This document shows positions 1 through 6,731 of a DNA stretch of 12,452 nt, piece by piece. How positions within the stretch are numbered: the stretch's first letter is position 1; each line of letters opens with the position of its first letter. Origin of the DNA: Sphingobacteriaceae bacterium (lineage in GTDB: Bacteria > Bacteroidota > Bacteroidia > B-17B0 > Aurantibacillaceae); contig JAHEYE010000003.1 in assembly GCA_023251695.1 (NCBI GenBank), positions 1 to 12,452 of the forward strand, given 5' to 3'. The translations under genes and the position numbers were made by a program. Under the pieces are notes generated by a model. The model made no database searches, was not told where the DNA came from, and was given only the letters and a program-made list of their open reading frames with translations.

Positions 1-307
1 AAGCATTTGTGAAATCTTTAAGCGGCGAATAAATATGACGGATAAAGGGCGCGTGCTCTAATTTATTTTCTATGTAAGTAAAAAAGCTTTTGAAAACATA
101 AGTCGATGCTAAAACGCCCATGCCAAAAATAAAAGCCAGAGTAAACACTAAACCTAACAGCGTATTTACCGCCGAGTAATTTGTAATTCCAATCACCGAA
201 AAAATTCCGGAGAAAAAATCAAACAACTTAAAAATAATAGCCACCGTAATCGCAAACGGAATAAATAAAATAAGTCCTTGTAAAAAATAGGTTAAGAAGC
301 GTTTCAT
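1..307 (-). CDS. DUF502 family membrane protein (N-terminal part; cut by window start)
   Basis: The first 102 residues are visible, read leftwards from the ATG at 307; the rest lies outside the window. Two hydrophobic segments (about residues 11-29 and 48-67) flank a short loop. They are followed by the motif ENKLEHAPFIRHIYSPLKDF, which matches the conserved 'iPl.r.iY...K' region of DUF502 proteins. Family members are usually around 200 residues, so roughly half is seen. DUF502 proteins are inner-membrane proteins of unknown biochemical role, related to plant COV/LCV proteins. The gene lies 233 bp beyond the deoxyhypusine-synthase-like gene on the same strand, but the intervening palindromic repeats make cotranscription doubtful. 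The family call is from remembered conserved motifs; function is unknown. Confidence 0.8.
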   Translation of the reverse strand, partial: MKRFLTYFLQGLILFIPFAITVAIIFKLFDFFSGIFSVIGITNYSAVNTLLGLVFTLAFIFGMGVLASTYVFKSFFTYIENKLEHAPFIRHIYSPLKDFTNA

Positions 308-402
308 GCTATAAAATTACAATCAGGAAGCGGTCACTTCTTATGAATGTAGTTTAATTATAAACAGTTGGGTTTTAACAGAGCAACATTCTAGAGGTAA
401 AG

Positions 403-506
403 ACCCTGCCTTCTGCAGGGTGACGGCTTCCATAGGACATGCATTTTTCTGCAACGTCATTCTGAATCCAAGCGTCATGCTGACCGCCGAAGGCGCAAAT
501 CAGCAT
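403..506. repeat. Noncoding palindromic interspersed-repeat-like element
   Basis: This noncoding stretch holds two compact palindromes and a direct repeat. The first palindrome pairs ACCCTGC (403-409) with GCAGGGT (415-421) around a 5-base loop. The second pairs ATGCTGA (477-483) with TCAGCAT (500-506) and encloses a smaller GCC-gaa-GGC hairpin (486-494). CGTCATTCTGA (455-465) is repeated with one mismatch at 473-483. The pattern (a 'CATGCTGA...TCAGCAT' palindrome beside a 'GACCCTG...CAGGGTGACG' palindrome) resembles short repeats I remember scattered between genes in many Bacteroidota genomes. ORFs across it are not supported by any protein-like composition. Confidence 0.6.
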
Positions 507-510
507 CTCG

Positions 511-538
511 TCGGTTCCTTGCTTCAGCAAGCAACCGA
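511..538 (-). terminator. Hairpin just after the deoxyhypusine-synthase-like gene; possible terminator or repeat end
   Basis: TCGGTT (511-516) pairs with AACCGA (533-538), and CTTGCT (518-523) pairs with AGCAAG (526-531). Together they form a 12-bp stem with one C-C mismatch and a 2-base loop. It begins three bases past the stop codon of the minus-strand gene. No T tract follows on the minus strand, so it is not a classical intrinsic terminator. It could stabilise the mRNA 3' end or simply be the third palindrome of the neighbouring repeat element. Confidence 0.4.
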
Positions 539-540
539 TG

Positions 541-1527
541 TTACCAACCCAATATCCAGCTAAAAATAAGTGGCGCCACAATCGTAGCATCACTCTCCAC
601 AATGAATTTTGGTGTATTGATGTCCAGTTTACCCCAGGTAATTTTTTCGTTAGGAACCGCACCTGAATAAGAGCCGTAAGAAGTTGTTGAATCTGAAATC
701 TGACAGAAATACGACCAGAACGGAATATTTTCCATTTCCATGTCTTGATATAACATTGGCACAACGCAAATCGGGAAATCACCGGCAATACCTCCGCCGA
801 TCTGGAAAAAACCAACACCTTTTCCGCCTGAATTTTTTGGATACCAATCTGCCAGCCATGCCATGTATTCTATACCACTCTTCATGGTACTTGCTTTAAT
901 TTCTTTTTTAATCACATACGAGGCGAAAATATTTCCCATGGTGCTATCTTCCCAACCCGGCACAATAATTGGTAAATTTTTCTCAGCAGCAGCTAACATC
1001 CAACTGTCTTTCGGATCAATTTCGTAATACTGTTTTAATTCGCCGCTGTTTAAAATTTTGTACATGAACTCATGTGGAAAATATCTTTCACCTGCAGTAT
1101 CTGCATCTTTCCATATTTTATGAATGTGTTTTTGCAAACGACGGAATGCTTCTTCTTCCGGAATACAAGTATCGGTTACGCGGTTATAATGATTCTCTAA
1201 TAAATTCCACTCATCTTGCGGCGACAAATCGCGGTAATGTGGTACACGTTTGTAATGACTGTGCGCCACTAAATTCATAATATCTTCTTCAAGGTTCGCA
1301 CCTGTGCAGGAGATGATATCAATTTTTCCTTTACGGATCATTTCGGCAAGTGATTTTCCTAATTCTGCAGTACTCATAGCGCCTGCAAGCGTAACCATCA
1401 TTTTCCCGCCTTCGGTTAAATGCGTTTCGTAACCTTTAGCGGCGTCGACCAATGCGGCTGCATTAAAATGTTTATAGTGATGCTCGATGAATTTCGATAT
1501 CGGGCCTTTATTTGCTGCTGTACTCAT
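541..1527 (-). CDS. Deoxyhypusine-synthase-like NAD-dependent polyamine enzyme
   Basis: This 328-residue protein aligns by motif with the deoxyhypusine synthase family, which uses NAD to transfer an aminobutyl group from spermidine through an enamine/imine on a lysine. The N-terminal NAD-site region has ISCTGANLEEDIM (eukaryotes: TAGGVEEDL). A GGG motif lies at 244-246. The C-terminal block NEKITWGK has Glu294, Trp298 and Lys300, matching human Glu323, Trp327 and catalytic Lys329. The human HHIANAN segment that carries active-site His288 is replaced by IAGDFPI (about 247-253). Bacteria lack eIF5A, so the product is more likely a polyamine such as homospermidine or spermidine; the substrate is inferred, not shown. 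The ATG at 1527 is chosen because it matches the family N-terminus and lies below a TAnnTTTG element, whereas the upstream start at 1569 would place that element inside the coding region. Confidence 0.85.
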   Translation of the reverse strand: MSTAANKGPISKFIEHHYKHFNAAALVDAAKGYETHLTEGGKMMVTLAGAMSTAELGKSLAEMIRKGKIDIISCTGANLEEDIMNLVAHSHYKRVPHYRDLSPQDEWNLLENHYNRVTDTCIPEEEAFRRLQKHIHKIWKDADTAGERYFPHEFMYKILNSGELKQYYEIDPKDSWMLAAAEKNLPIIVPGWEDSTMGNIFASYVIKKEIKASTMKSGIEYMAWLADWYPKNSGGKGVGFFQIGGGIAGDFPICVVPMLYQDMEMENIPFWSYFCQISDSTTSYGSYSGAVPNEKITWGKLDINTPKFIVESDATIVAPLIFSWILGW

Positions 1528-1545
1528 ATCTTGAATTTTGAGGTA

Positions 1546-1553
1546 CAAATCTA
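1546..1553 (-). promoter_or_regulatory. Candidate Bacteroidota -7 element (TAGATTTG) for the deoxyhypusine-synthase-like gene
   Basis: On the minus strand the octamer TAGATTTG matches the Bacteroidota -7 consensus TAnnTTTG and lies 18 bases upstream of the ATG, implying a very short leader. No TTTG -33 element is found at the usual spacing of about 19 bases; a TTTG occurs only 13 bases upstream. It is supported by the -7 match only. Confidence 0.4.
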
Positions 1554-1695
1554 ATAAAATTGAGAGCAAAAAGAAGGCTTTTTGATTAACATTTAATTAA
1601 GAAAAAGCGAATAAAATACTATATTAGTAATTAATTTAAGTGAAAAAAACCGATATTAAATACTTTTTAGCATAAAGCAAAAATTATTAAACAAT

Positions 1696-2925
1696 ATGAA
1701 ATTCAACAACAAATTAATTTTACTTGTAATTATTCTTGTCCCTTCATTTTACAAGGCTCAGGGCTTTCAGGTAAATTTGCAAGGACAAAAACAACAAGCC
1801 ATGGGCGGAGCGGGAACTGCTTTAATTATGGATGGCGCTGCTTTATTTTATAATCCGGGTGGCGCCTGTTTTTTAAATAAAAATGAAATTAATATTGGTG
1901 TTACTCCCGTGTTTGCCAAAAGTGCTTTTTTAGATGCTAACACAAATAAAACGGCCGAAACCAAATCTCCTGTAGGCACCCCTTTTGCTGCGTATGGTGT
2001 TTTTGGATTGAAAGATAGTAGCAGTTTAAAATTTGGTTTGGCAGTTTATACACCTTTTGGCAGTACAGTGCAATGGGAAGATAATTGGATGGGACGTTTC
2101 GCGTTAACCCGTTTAGAATTGAAAGTATTTTTTTTCCAACCTACCATTAGTTATAAAATAAATTCCAAATTGGGCATCGGCGCCGGTTTTGTTTACAGTT
2201 ACGGGAAAGTTAATTTACAAAAAGATATTCCCTTAATAGACAATAACGGAAATTACGGTCATGCCACACTGGAAGGTAAGGCGAGCGGCCTTGGCTTTAA
2301 TGCCGGCATTTATTTTGCGCCCACTAAAAAACTTACAATTGGTTTAACATATCGTTCGCAAGTAAACATGAAAGTGCGTGATGGCACCGCAACTTTTAAA
2401 GTACCCGCTTCGTTAAGCGAAAATTTCCCCAACGGAAAATTTACTTCTAAGTTACCTTTGCCGCAAGTGGCCACCTTAGGATTTGGTTTTAAAGCAACCA
2501 ACAAATTAGATCTTGCGTTAGACATAAATTTTGTGGGATGGAAAGTCTACGATACTTTAGCTTTTGATTACGAAAATAATACAAGCTCTTTACTGGACAC
2601 CAAATCGGCCCGGAATTATAAAAACACTTTTGCATTCCGCTGTGGTGCAAACTATAAGATTACCAAAAACTTTAATGCTTGTTTAGGTATGGCTTATGGC
2701 ATTACGCCTGTACAAAATGGATATGTTACTCCCGAAACACCCGATGCTAACCGCATTAATTATACCGCCGGTTTAGGTTATTTTTTTGGAAAACAGTTTA
2801 GAGTAGATGCCTCCGTTTTATTTACCGCACTTAAAAGAAAAGATACTAATATTGAAACTAATTTAAGCGGCACTTATAAAACAAATGTAATTGCCCCCGG
2901 CATTGCTGCTTTGTACATATTTTAA
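1696..2925 (+). CDS. OmpP1/FadL/TodX family outer-membrane transport protein
   Basis: This 409-residue protein has an N-terminal signal peptide (about residues 1-21, ending KAQ). It is followed by the FadL-type N-terminal hatch region: GFQVNLQGQKQQAMGGAGTA, then the NPxG motif in ALFYNPGGACF. The rest alternates short polar and amphipathic strands and ends in a C-terminal aromatic residue (LYIF), as expected for a 14-strand beta barrel in the outer membrane. FadL relatives pass long-chain fatty acids or other hydrophobic compounds through a lateral opening; the actual substrate here is unknown. Length is normal for the family. The SGNH-fold lipoprotein gene starts 10 bases after the stop, a pairing I remember as common in Bacteroidota, so the two are probably cotranscribed and may act together. 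Confidence 0.9.
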   Translation: MKFNNKLILLVIILVPSFYKAQGFQVNLQGQKQQAMGGAGTALIMDGAALFYNPGGACFLNKNEINIGVTPVFAKSAFLDANTNKTAETKSPVGTPFAAYGVFGLKDSSSLKFGLAVYTPFGSTVQWEDNWMGRFALTRLELKVFFFQPTISYKINSKLGIGAGFVYSYGKVNLQKDIPLIDNNGNYGHATLEGKASGLGFNAGIYFAPTKKLTIGLTYRSQVNMKVRDGTATFKVPASLSENFPNGKFTSKLPLPQVATLGFGFKATNKLDLALDINFVGWKVYDTLAFDYENNTSSLLDTKSARNYKNTFAFRCGANYKITKNFNACLGMAYGITPVQNGYVTPETPDANRINYTAGLGYFFGKQFRVDASVLFTALKRKDTNIETNLSGTYKTNVIAPGIAALYIF

Positions 2926-2935
2926 AATTTAGTAA

Positions 2936-4312
2936 ATGAAAAGAAAAACAAACTCATTTTTACCTATCACTTTTTTAATTCCGTTAACTATCGGGATAAT
3001 GATAGGCTGTAAACCCAAATTTGATATTCCCACTCCGGATAATGGCAGTGTGGATGCCTCGCGATATGTTGCTATTGGAAGTTATATAACCGCGGGTTAT
3101 GCCGATGGTGCTTTGTATTACGAAGCACAAAGTGTTTCATTCGCTAATTTATTGGCAGAGCAGTTTAAATTAATTGACGGCGGCAATTTTAATATTCCTT
3201 TTGTACCTCAGAACTCAAACGGCGTTTCAGTTATTGCGGGTAATACAATCAGCATTAATGCTAAATCAACCCTTGTCAATAAAACAGATTGTAAAGGAAT
3301 TACAGCGCTTGGACCATTGAAATTGAATCCTACTGAGAATTATGGTTTTTTCTCGGCTAATATTTATAATAGTTCCGCACCATTTAACAATTTGGGAATT
3401 CCCAACACAAAAATTTTTCATGTGGCTTTTAAAGGATACGGAGATGTCGCGAATAATCCTTCAGGAAATTTCAATCCTTTTTATCAGCGCATAGCATCTA
3501 ATTTTGCTACATCCTCCATTTTATCGGACGCAGTTAACCAGAATCCAACATTTTTTTCTTTACTTATAGGAAGCGAGGATGTAATGGGATTTGCCTTGAG
3601 TGGTGGCATATCTGATACAATAACTCCGCTTTCCCGTTTTAATAACCATGTTGATACTATTATTAATAATCTTACAAAAAACGGAGCAAAAGGTGTAGTA
3701 GGAAATATTCCTGATATTTCTTCGCTTCCATATTTTACAACCATCCCGTATAATGGTCTCACCATCGATCAGGCACAGGCAGATCAGTTAAACAGCCTCT
3801 ACACACCATTAGGTATAAATATAACTTTTACTGTTGGTAGCAATCCATTTGTTATTATTGATACCGCTGCTAATTTTTTTGGATTCAGACAAATGTCAGA
3901 AAATGAATACATTTTATTAAACGTTCCTTTAGATTCTGTTAAATGTTACAGTTATGGCTCGCTTATTCCCATGCCTAATAAATATGTATTAACTGCAAAC
4001 GAAATCAGTTTAGTACAAACAGCTATAGCAAATTACAATGGTAAGCTCAGTGCCGCCGCCCAACTAAAAAATTTAGCTTTTGTAGATGTTAACTCTTTTT
4101 ATAAGCAAATAAAAACCGGAATGGTATATAATGGTATTTCTTTAAACGCCCAATTTGTAAAAGGCGGTGTGTTTTCTTTAGACGGACTTCAATTAAACCC
4201 AGTCGGACAAGCCTTACTTACCAATGAGTTTATTAAATCGATTAATTTTATGTATGGTTCTACCATTCCTCAGGTAGACGTAACAAAATATAAAGGGATA
4301 AGTTTTCCGTAA
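2936..4312 (+). CDS. SGNH/GDSL-fold outer-membrane lipoprotein with degenerate catalytic residues
   Basis: This 458-residue protein has a lipoprotein signal peptide ending in IMIGC (Cys25). The acidic residues expected of a surface-export signal are absent just after the cysteine, so it may face the periplasm. It follows the FadL-linked SGNH family along its length: SRYVAIGSYITAGYADGALY (43-62), IGSEDVMGFALSGG (from 211) and FSLDGLQLNPVGQALLTNEF near the C-terminus. The catalytic blocks are altered. The nucleophile motif, typically GNSLT, reads GSYIT (48-52). The GxND block reads GSED (212-215). The DxxH block, typically DGVHP, reads DGLQL (Asp416, Gln419). Nucleophile, block III Asn and His are therefore all replaced. 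The family call is strong; esterase activity is doubtful, and a binding or accessory role beside FadL is my inference. Confidence 0.8.
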   Translation: MKRKTNSFLPITFLIPLTIGIMIGCKPKFDIPTPDNGSVDASRYVAIGSYITAGYADGALYYEAQSVSFANLLAEQFKLIDGGNFNIPFVPQNSNGVSVIAGNTISINAKSTLVNKTDCKGITALGPLKLNPTENYGFFSANIYNSSAPFNNLGIPNTKIFHVAFKGYGDVANNPSGNFNPFYQRIASNFATSSILSDAVNQNPTFFSLLIGSEDVMGFALSGGISDTITPLSRFNNHVDTIINNLTKNGAKGVVGNIPDISSLPYFTTIPYNGLTIDQAQADQLNSLYTPLGINITFTVGSNPFVIIDTAANFFGFRQMSENEYILLNVPLDSVKCYSYGSLIPMPNKYVLTANEISLVQTAIANYNGKLSAAAQLKNLAFVDVNSFYKQIKTGMVYNGISLNAQFVKGGVFSLDGLQLNPVGQALLTNEFIKSINFMYGSTIPQVDVTKYKGISFP

Positions 4313-4398
4313 ATAACATTGTTTATAAGAAAAAAAGTTTTAAATTCATATTTAATAACATACCCCGGTAATTAGCGGGAAACTAAAAATTGTAAAGC

Positions 4399-5721
4399 AT
4401 GAGAAAAATTTACCTCCTATTATTGTTTTTGATAGTTTTAAATAGCGCATCAAACGCACAAAATTTATGTAGTAATGGAAGATATGCAAGTGATGTATAT
4501 ACTACCTATTCGCTAACCAGTAACATCCAATATGGATTAAGTTTGGCCTTAAATAATAGCATGCAGGTTCAATTACTCGATTTTTACCAGCCAACGGCCG
4601 ACACCGCACAAGCAAGACCATTAATTATTTGGGTACACGGCGGAAGTTTTTTTGGCGGATCAAAAACAGATGTTGATGTAGCAGCTTTATCGCAGCGTTT
4701 CTCGAAAAAAGGATATGCTTGCGCTTCTATAAATTACAGAGTTGGATTCACTCCGTTTGATTCGAGTGGAATTGTTCCGGCATTATTACGTGCGGTTCAG
4801 GATTTGAAAGCGGCCATCCGTTTTTTTTATAAGGACAAGCTTACGACAAACAGTTATAAAATAGACACAAACAATATTTTTATAGGTGGAAGTTCGGCGG
4901 GTGCCATAACAGCGTTGCACACAGCCTATTTAAATAAATCGTGCGAAATTAATCCGTACATCCCTCAGGCAACACTTGATTCTTATGGTGGAATTGAAGG
5001 TAATAGTGGAAACGGGTGTTATTCTACAAAAATAAAAGGTGTTATAAATTTATGCGGTGCATTAGGAAAGTACGGATGGATAGAGCCGGGTGATGTACCG
5101 TTATGTTCGATGCATGGTACAACAGATGCCACAGTTATTTACGGAAGAGGGAAAGCTAATCCGGGTATACCAATGCTTTATTTAGATGGCAGCAGAATGA
5201 TGTATGCCGGAACGCTAATTTCGGGAGTGGGGCATAATTTTTATACCTGGTATGGAAAAGGGCATGTACCTTATGCGGGAAGTTCGGCATCTAATTTAGC
5301 TTACATGGATACTACAGTTAATTTTGTGCGCGATTATTTAGTTCAGCGTTTGGGATGTCCTGATGCTGCACTACTTCCTCCAAATACACCTTCAGGAATC
5401 GTTACACCTTACGCTTATACTACCTGCACGGTTAATATTGCAACGGATTGTGCAATTGGAATTAATGAAAGTGTGGCGCAAAATTTACTCATAGCTTTGT
5501 ATCCAAACCCAACCAACGATAAATTAAATATTGTTTTAGGAAGCGAAAACAAAACCTTCACCATTCAGATTACCGATATATCAGGAAAGCTTGTAAAAAC
5601 AATTACCGGTACTCAACCGAGAGTAATAATTGAAAAAGGTGATTTAAATCCCGGAATGTATTTATTAAAAGTATCAGATGAACATGGACTGTCATCTACT
5701 AAGAAAATATTTTTCTATTAA
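4399..5721 (+). CDS. Secreted alpha/beta-hydrolase esterase with T9SS type A sorting domain
   Basis: This 440-residue protein has a Sec signal peptide (1-20, ending SNA). An alpha/beta-hydrolase domain of the carboxylesterase/acetyl-esterase (COG0657-like) type follows. HGGSFFGG (80-87) forms the oxyanion hole. The nucleophile elbow GGSSAGA (163-169) places Ser166 in GxSxG. GTTDATV (240-246) supplies the likely acid Asp243, and GKGHVPY (286-292) the likely His289, with His279 as an alternative. Residues about 367-440 are a T9SS type A sorting domain: LYPNPTNDKLNIVL, then ITDISGKLVKT, GMYLLKV and a terminal KKIFFY. The enzyme is thus expected to cross the outer membrane by type IX secretion and be released or surface-anchored. 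Substrate is unknown; acyl or acetyl esters are plausible. It lies 86 bp after the lipoprotein gene with no terminator between and a strong one after it, suggesting one operon with the FadL pair. Confidence 0.88.
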   Translation: MRKIYLLLLFLIVLNSASNAQNLCSNGRYASDVYTTYSLTSNIQYGLSLALNNSMQVQLLDFYQPTADTAQARPLIIWVHGGSFFGGSKTDVDVAALSQRFSKKGYACASINYRVGFTPFDSSGIVPALLRAVQDLKAAIRFFYKDKLTTNSYKIDTNNIFIGGSSAGAITALHTAYLNKSCEINPYIPQATLDSYGGIEGNSGNGCYSTKIKGVINLCGALGKYGWIEPGDVPLCSMHGTTDATVIYGRGKANPGIPMLYLDGSRMMYAGTLISGVGHNFYTWYGKGHVPYAGSSASNLAYMDTTVNFVRDYLVQRLGCPDAALLPPNTPSGIVTPYAYTTCTVNIATDCAIGINESVAQNLLIALYPNPTNDKLNIVLGSENKTFTIQITDISGKLVKTITGTQPRVIIEKGDLNPGMYLLKVSDEHGLSSTKKIFFY

Positions 5722-5744
5722 AATTTAAATTAGAAAAAATCAGC

Positions 5745-5777
5745 AAAGGGCTTTCGCAATGGAAGCCCTTTTTTTTT
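5745..5777 (+). terminator. Intrinsic terminator after the esterase gene
   Basis: AAAGGGCTT (5745-5753) pairs perfectly with AAGCCCTTT (5763-5771) around a 9-base loop. The 3' arm runs into a tract of nine T (5769-5777). It lies 24 bases after the esterase stop codon and is the first clear terminator downstream of the FadL gene. Confidence 0.9.
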
Positions 5778-5825
5778 GATTAACTAATGAATAGAAACTC
5801 CCAGCCAAATATTAAAAATGAACAT

Positions 5826-5852
5826 AAAAAAACCGCCCTAGGGGCGGTTTTT
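5826..5852. terminator. Bidirectional intrinsic terminator, mainly for the minus-strand collagen-like lipoprotein gene
   Basis: CCGCCC (5833-5838) pairs with GGGCGG (5842-5847) around a 3-base loop. It is flanked by seven A (5826-5832) on one side and five T (5848-5852) on the other, so it can work in both directions. On the minus strand it lies 20 bases after the stop codon of the lipoprotein gene and is followed by seven T. Together with the terminator at 5745 it insulates two convergent genes. Confidence 0.88.
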
Positions 5853-5872
5853 AAAGTATAGGGTTCAAAAAA

Positions 5873-6505
5873 CTAATCGGTTTTAACGGTCCCTTCCTGA
5901 TACACACGTTGAACCCGTTGAATAACGTTTGCCTGGAAATTTCCTGTAACGGTTGCAGTATTAGTTGTTGAATTGCTGAAACCGTTTATGGTAACATTAA
6001 ATGAACCCGAAAACAAACCGGTAGAAGCGTTATACGAAAGGCCTGTTGCAGCTGCATTGCTTATGTTTCCATTAAATGAAAAGTATTTTGTAGAACTCAA
6101 AGCTTTTTCAAAAGTTAAATTAAGACTCAAAGTGCCGGTAGAAGCAGTTTTTGAAGAGGTATTAATATTAATGCTGGAATAATTGCTACTGAAAATATCA
6201 GCTTCCTGGCGCTGAAAACTAAATGTATAATTAGAAGTTCCAGAACTATCTAAAGTACCTGAACTGCCCATGCCGGGAAAATAATACATATAACTAAATG
6301 GCTCACTAAACGCTACACCATCTTTCCTGGTTCCAGTAATTGTACCTGTAATTGAGCCTCCGCTGGTCATGTTCACCACTGGTCCGGCAGGTCCTTGTGT
6401 ACCTTGATCACCTTTTGGTCCGGTTTCAGCTTTTTTACATCCTGATAAAATAATTATGCCCATCACAACTATTCCTGCCAGCATTTTAATTGAAGTATTT
6501 TTCAT
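5873..6505 (-). CDS. Lipoprotein with a short collagen-like (Gly-X-Y) segment
   Basis: This 210-residue protein has a lipoprotein signal peptide ending in ILSGC (Cys23). Directly after the lipid anchor comes a run of Gly-X-Y triplets, GPKGDQGTQGPAGP (29-42), like the collagen-like stalks found in many small Bacteroidota lipoproteins. The remaining region is rich in Ser, Thr, Asn and Gly (SGGSITGTITGTRKDG, then repeated Asn-Ala-Ser stretches) and looks like a beta-rich domain; I do not recognise the fold. The ATG at 6505 is chosen because it opens the signal peptide properly; an upstream in-frame start at 6535 would add ten charged residues. A candidate promoter lies at 6565-6572 and a terminator follows the gene, so it is probably a single-gene unit. 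Function is unknown; it is likely an envelope or surface structural protein. Confidence 0.8.
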   Translation of the reverse strand: MKNTSIKMLAGIVVMGIIILSGCKKAETGPKGDQGTQGPAGPVVNMTSGGSITGTITGTRKDGVAFSEPFSYMYYFPGMGSSGTLDSSGTSNYTFSFQRQEADIFSSNYSSININTSSKTASTGTLSLNLTFEKALSSTKYFSFNGNISNAAATGLSYNASTGLFSGSFNVTINGFSNSTTNTATVTGNFQANVIQRVQRVYQEGTVKTD

Positions 6506-6564
6506 GTTTCTTTTTTTTATTTTTTGCCTACTCACTTAATGGCTTTTGGGCTTACTCCTTATAC

Positions 6565-6572
6565 CAAATATA
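6565..6572 (-). promoter_or_regulatory. Candidate Bacteroidota -7 element (TATATTTG) for the collagen-like lipoprotein gene
   Basis: TATATTTG on the minus strand matches TAnnTTTG exactly and lies 59 bases upstream of the ATG at 6505. The -33 region has T-rich sequence but no exact TTTG. The same octamer precedes the patatin gene at 10740-10747. It sits in the intergenic region between two divergent genes. No matching element was found for the plus-strand gene starting at 6732. Confidence 0.55.
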
Positions 6573-6731
6573 AAAAATTCCTGATAAATAAAAGGATTTC
6601 CCAATGAAAAACATGAAAGGGAGCAGTAAATAGACTAAATTTTTAGGAGTCTAATAAAGCCCCGGATTATGAGGAGAATCAGTTTCCGGAAATAGCAAAA
6701 AAACCGTAACTTAACACATTCCGAAGTCTGA

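Noticed and set aside
375..818. A 147-codon open frame on the minus strand across the repeat region and the end of the deoxyhypusine-synthase-like gene
   Set aside because: It overlaps a well-supported gene in another frame, and its remaining part is palindromic repeat; the translation has no protein-like features.
1570..1695. Possible promoter for the FadL operon (TATATTAG at 1620-1627 or TACTTTTT at 1661)
   Set aside because: Each has a mismatch in the conserved TTTG part and no TTTG -33 element at proper spacing, so neither stands above background in this AT-rich sequence.
4313..4398. Possible terminator or regulatory hairpin (CCCG...CGGG) between the lipoprotein and esterase genes
   Set aside because: Only a 4-bp stem with an 8-base loop and no T tract; too weak to split the proposed operon.
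6631..6653. Short inverted repeat TAGACT/AGTCTA with an 11-base loop upstream of the T9SS cargo gene
   Set aside because: A six-base AT-rich stem with a long loop is expected by chance; no operator or riboswitch pattern surrounds it.
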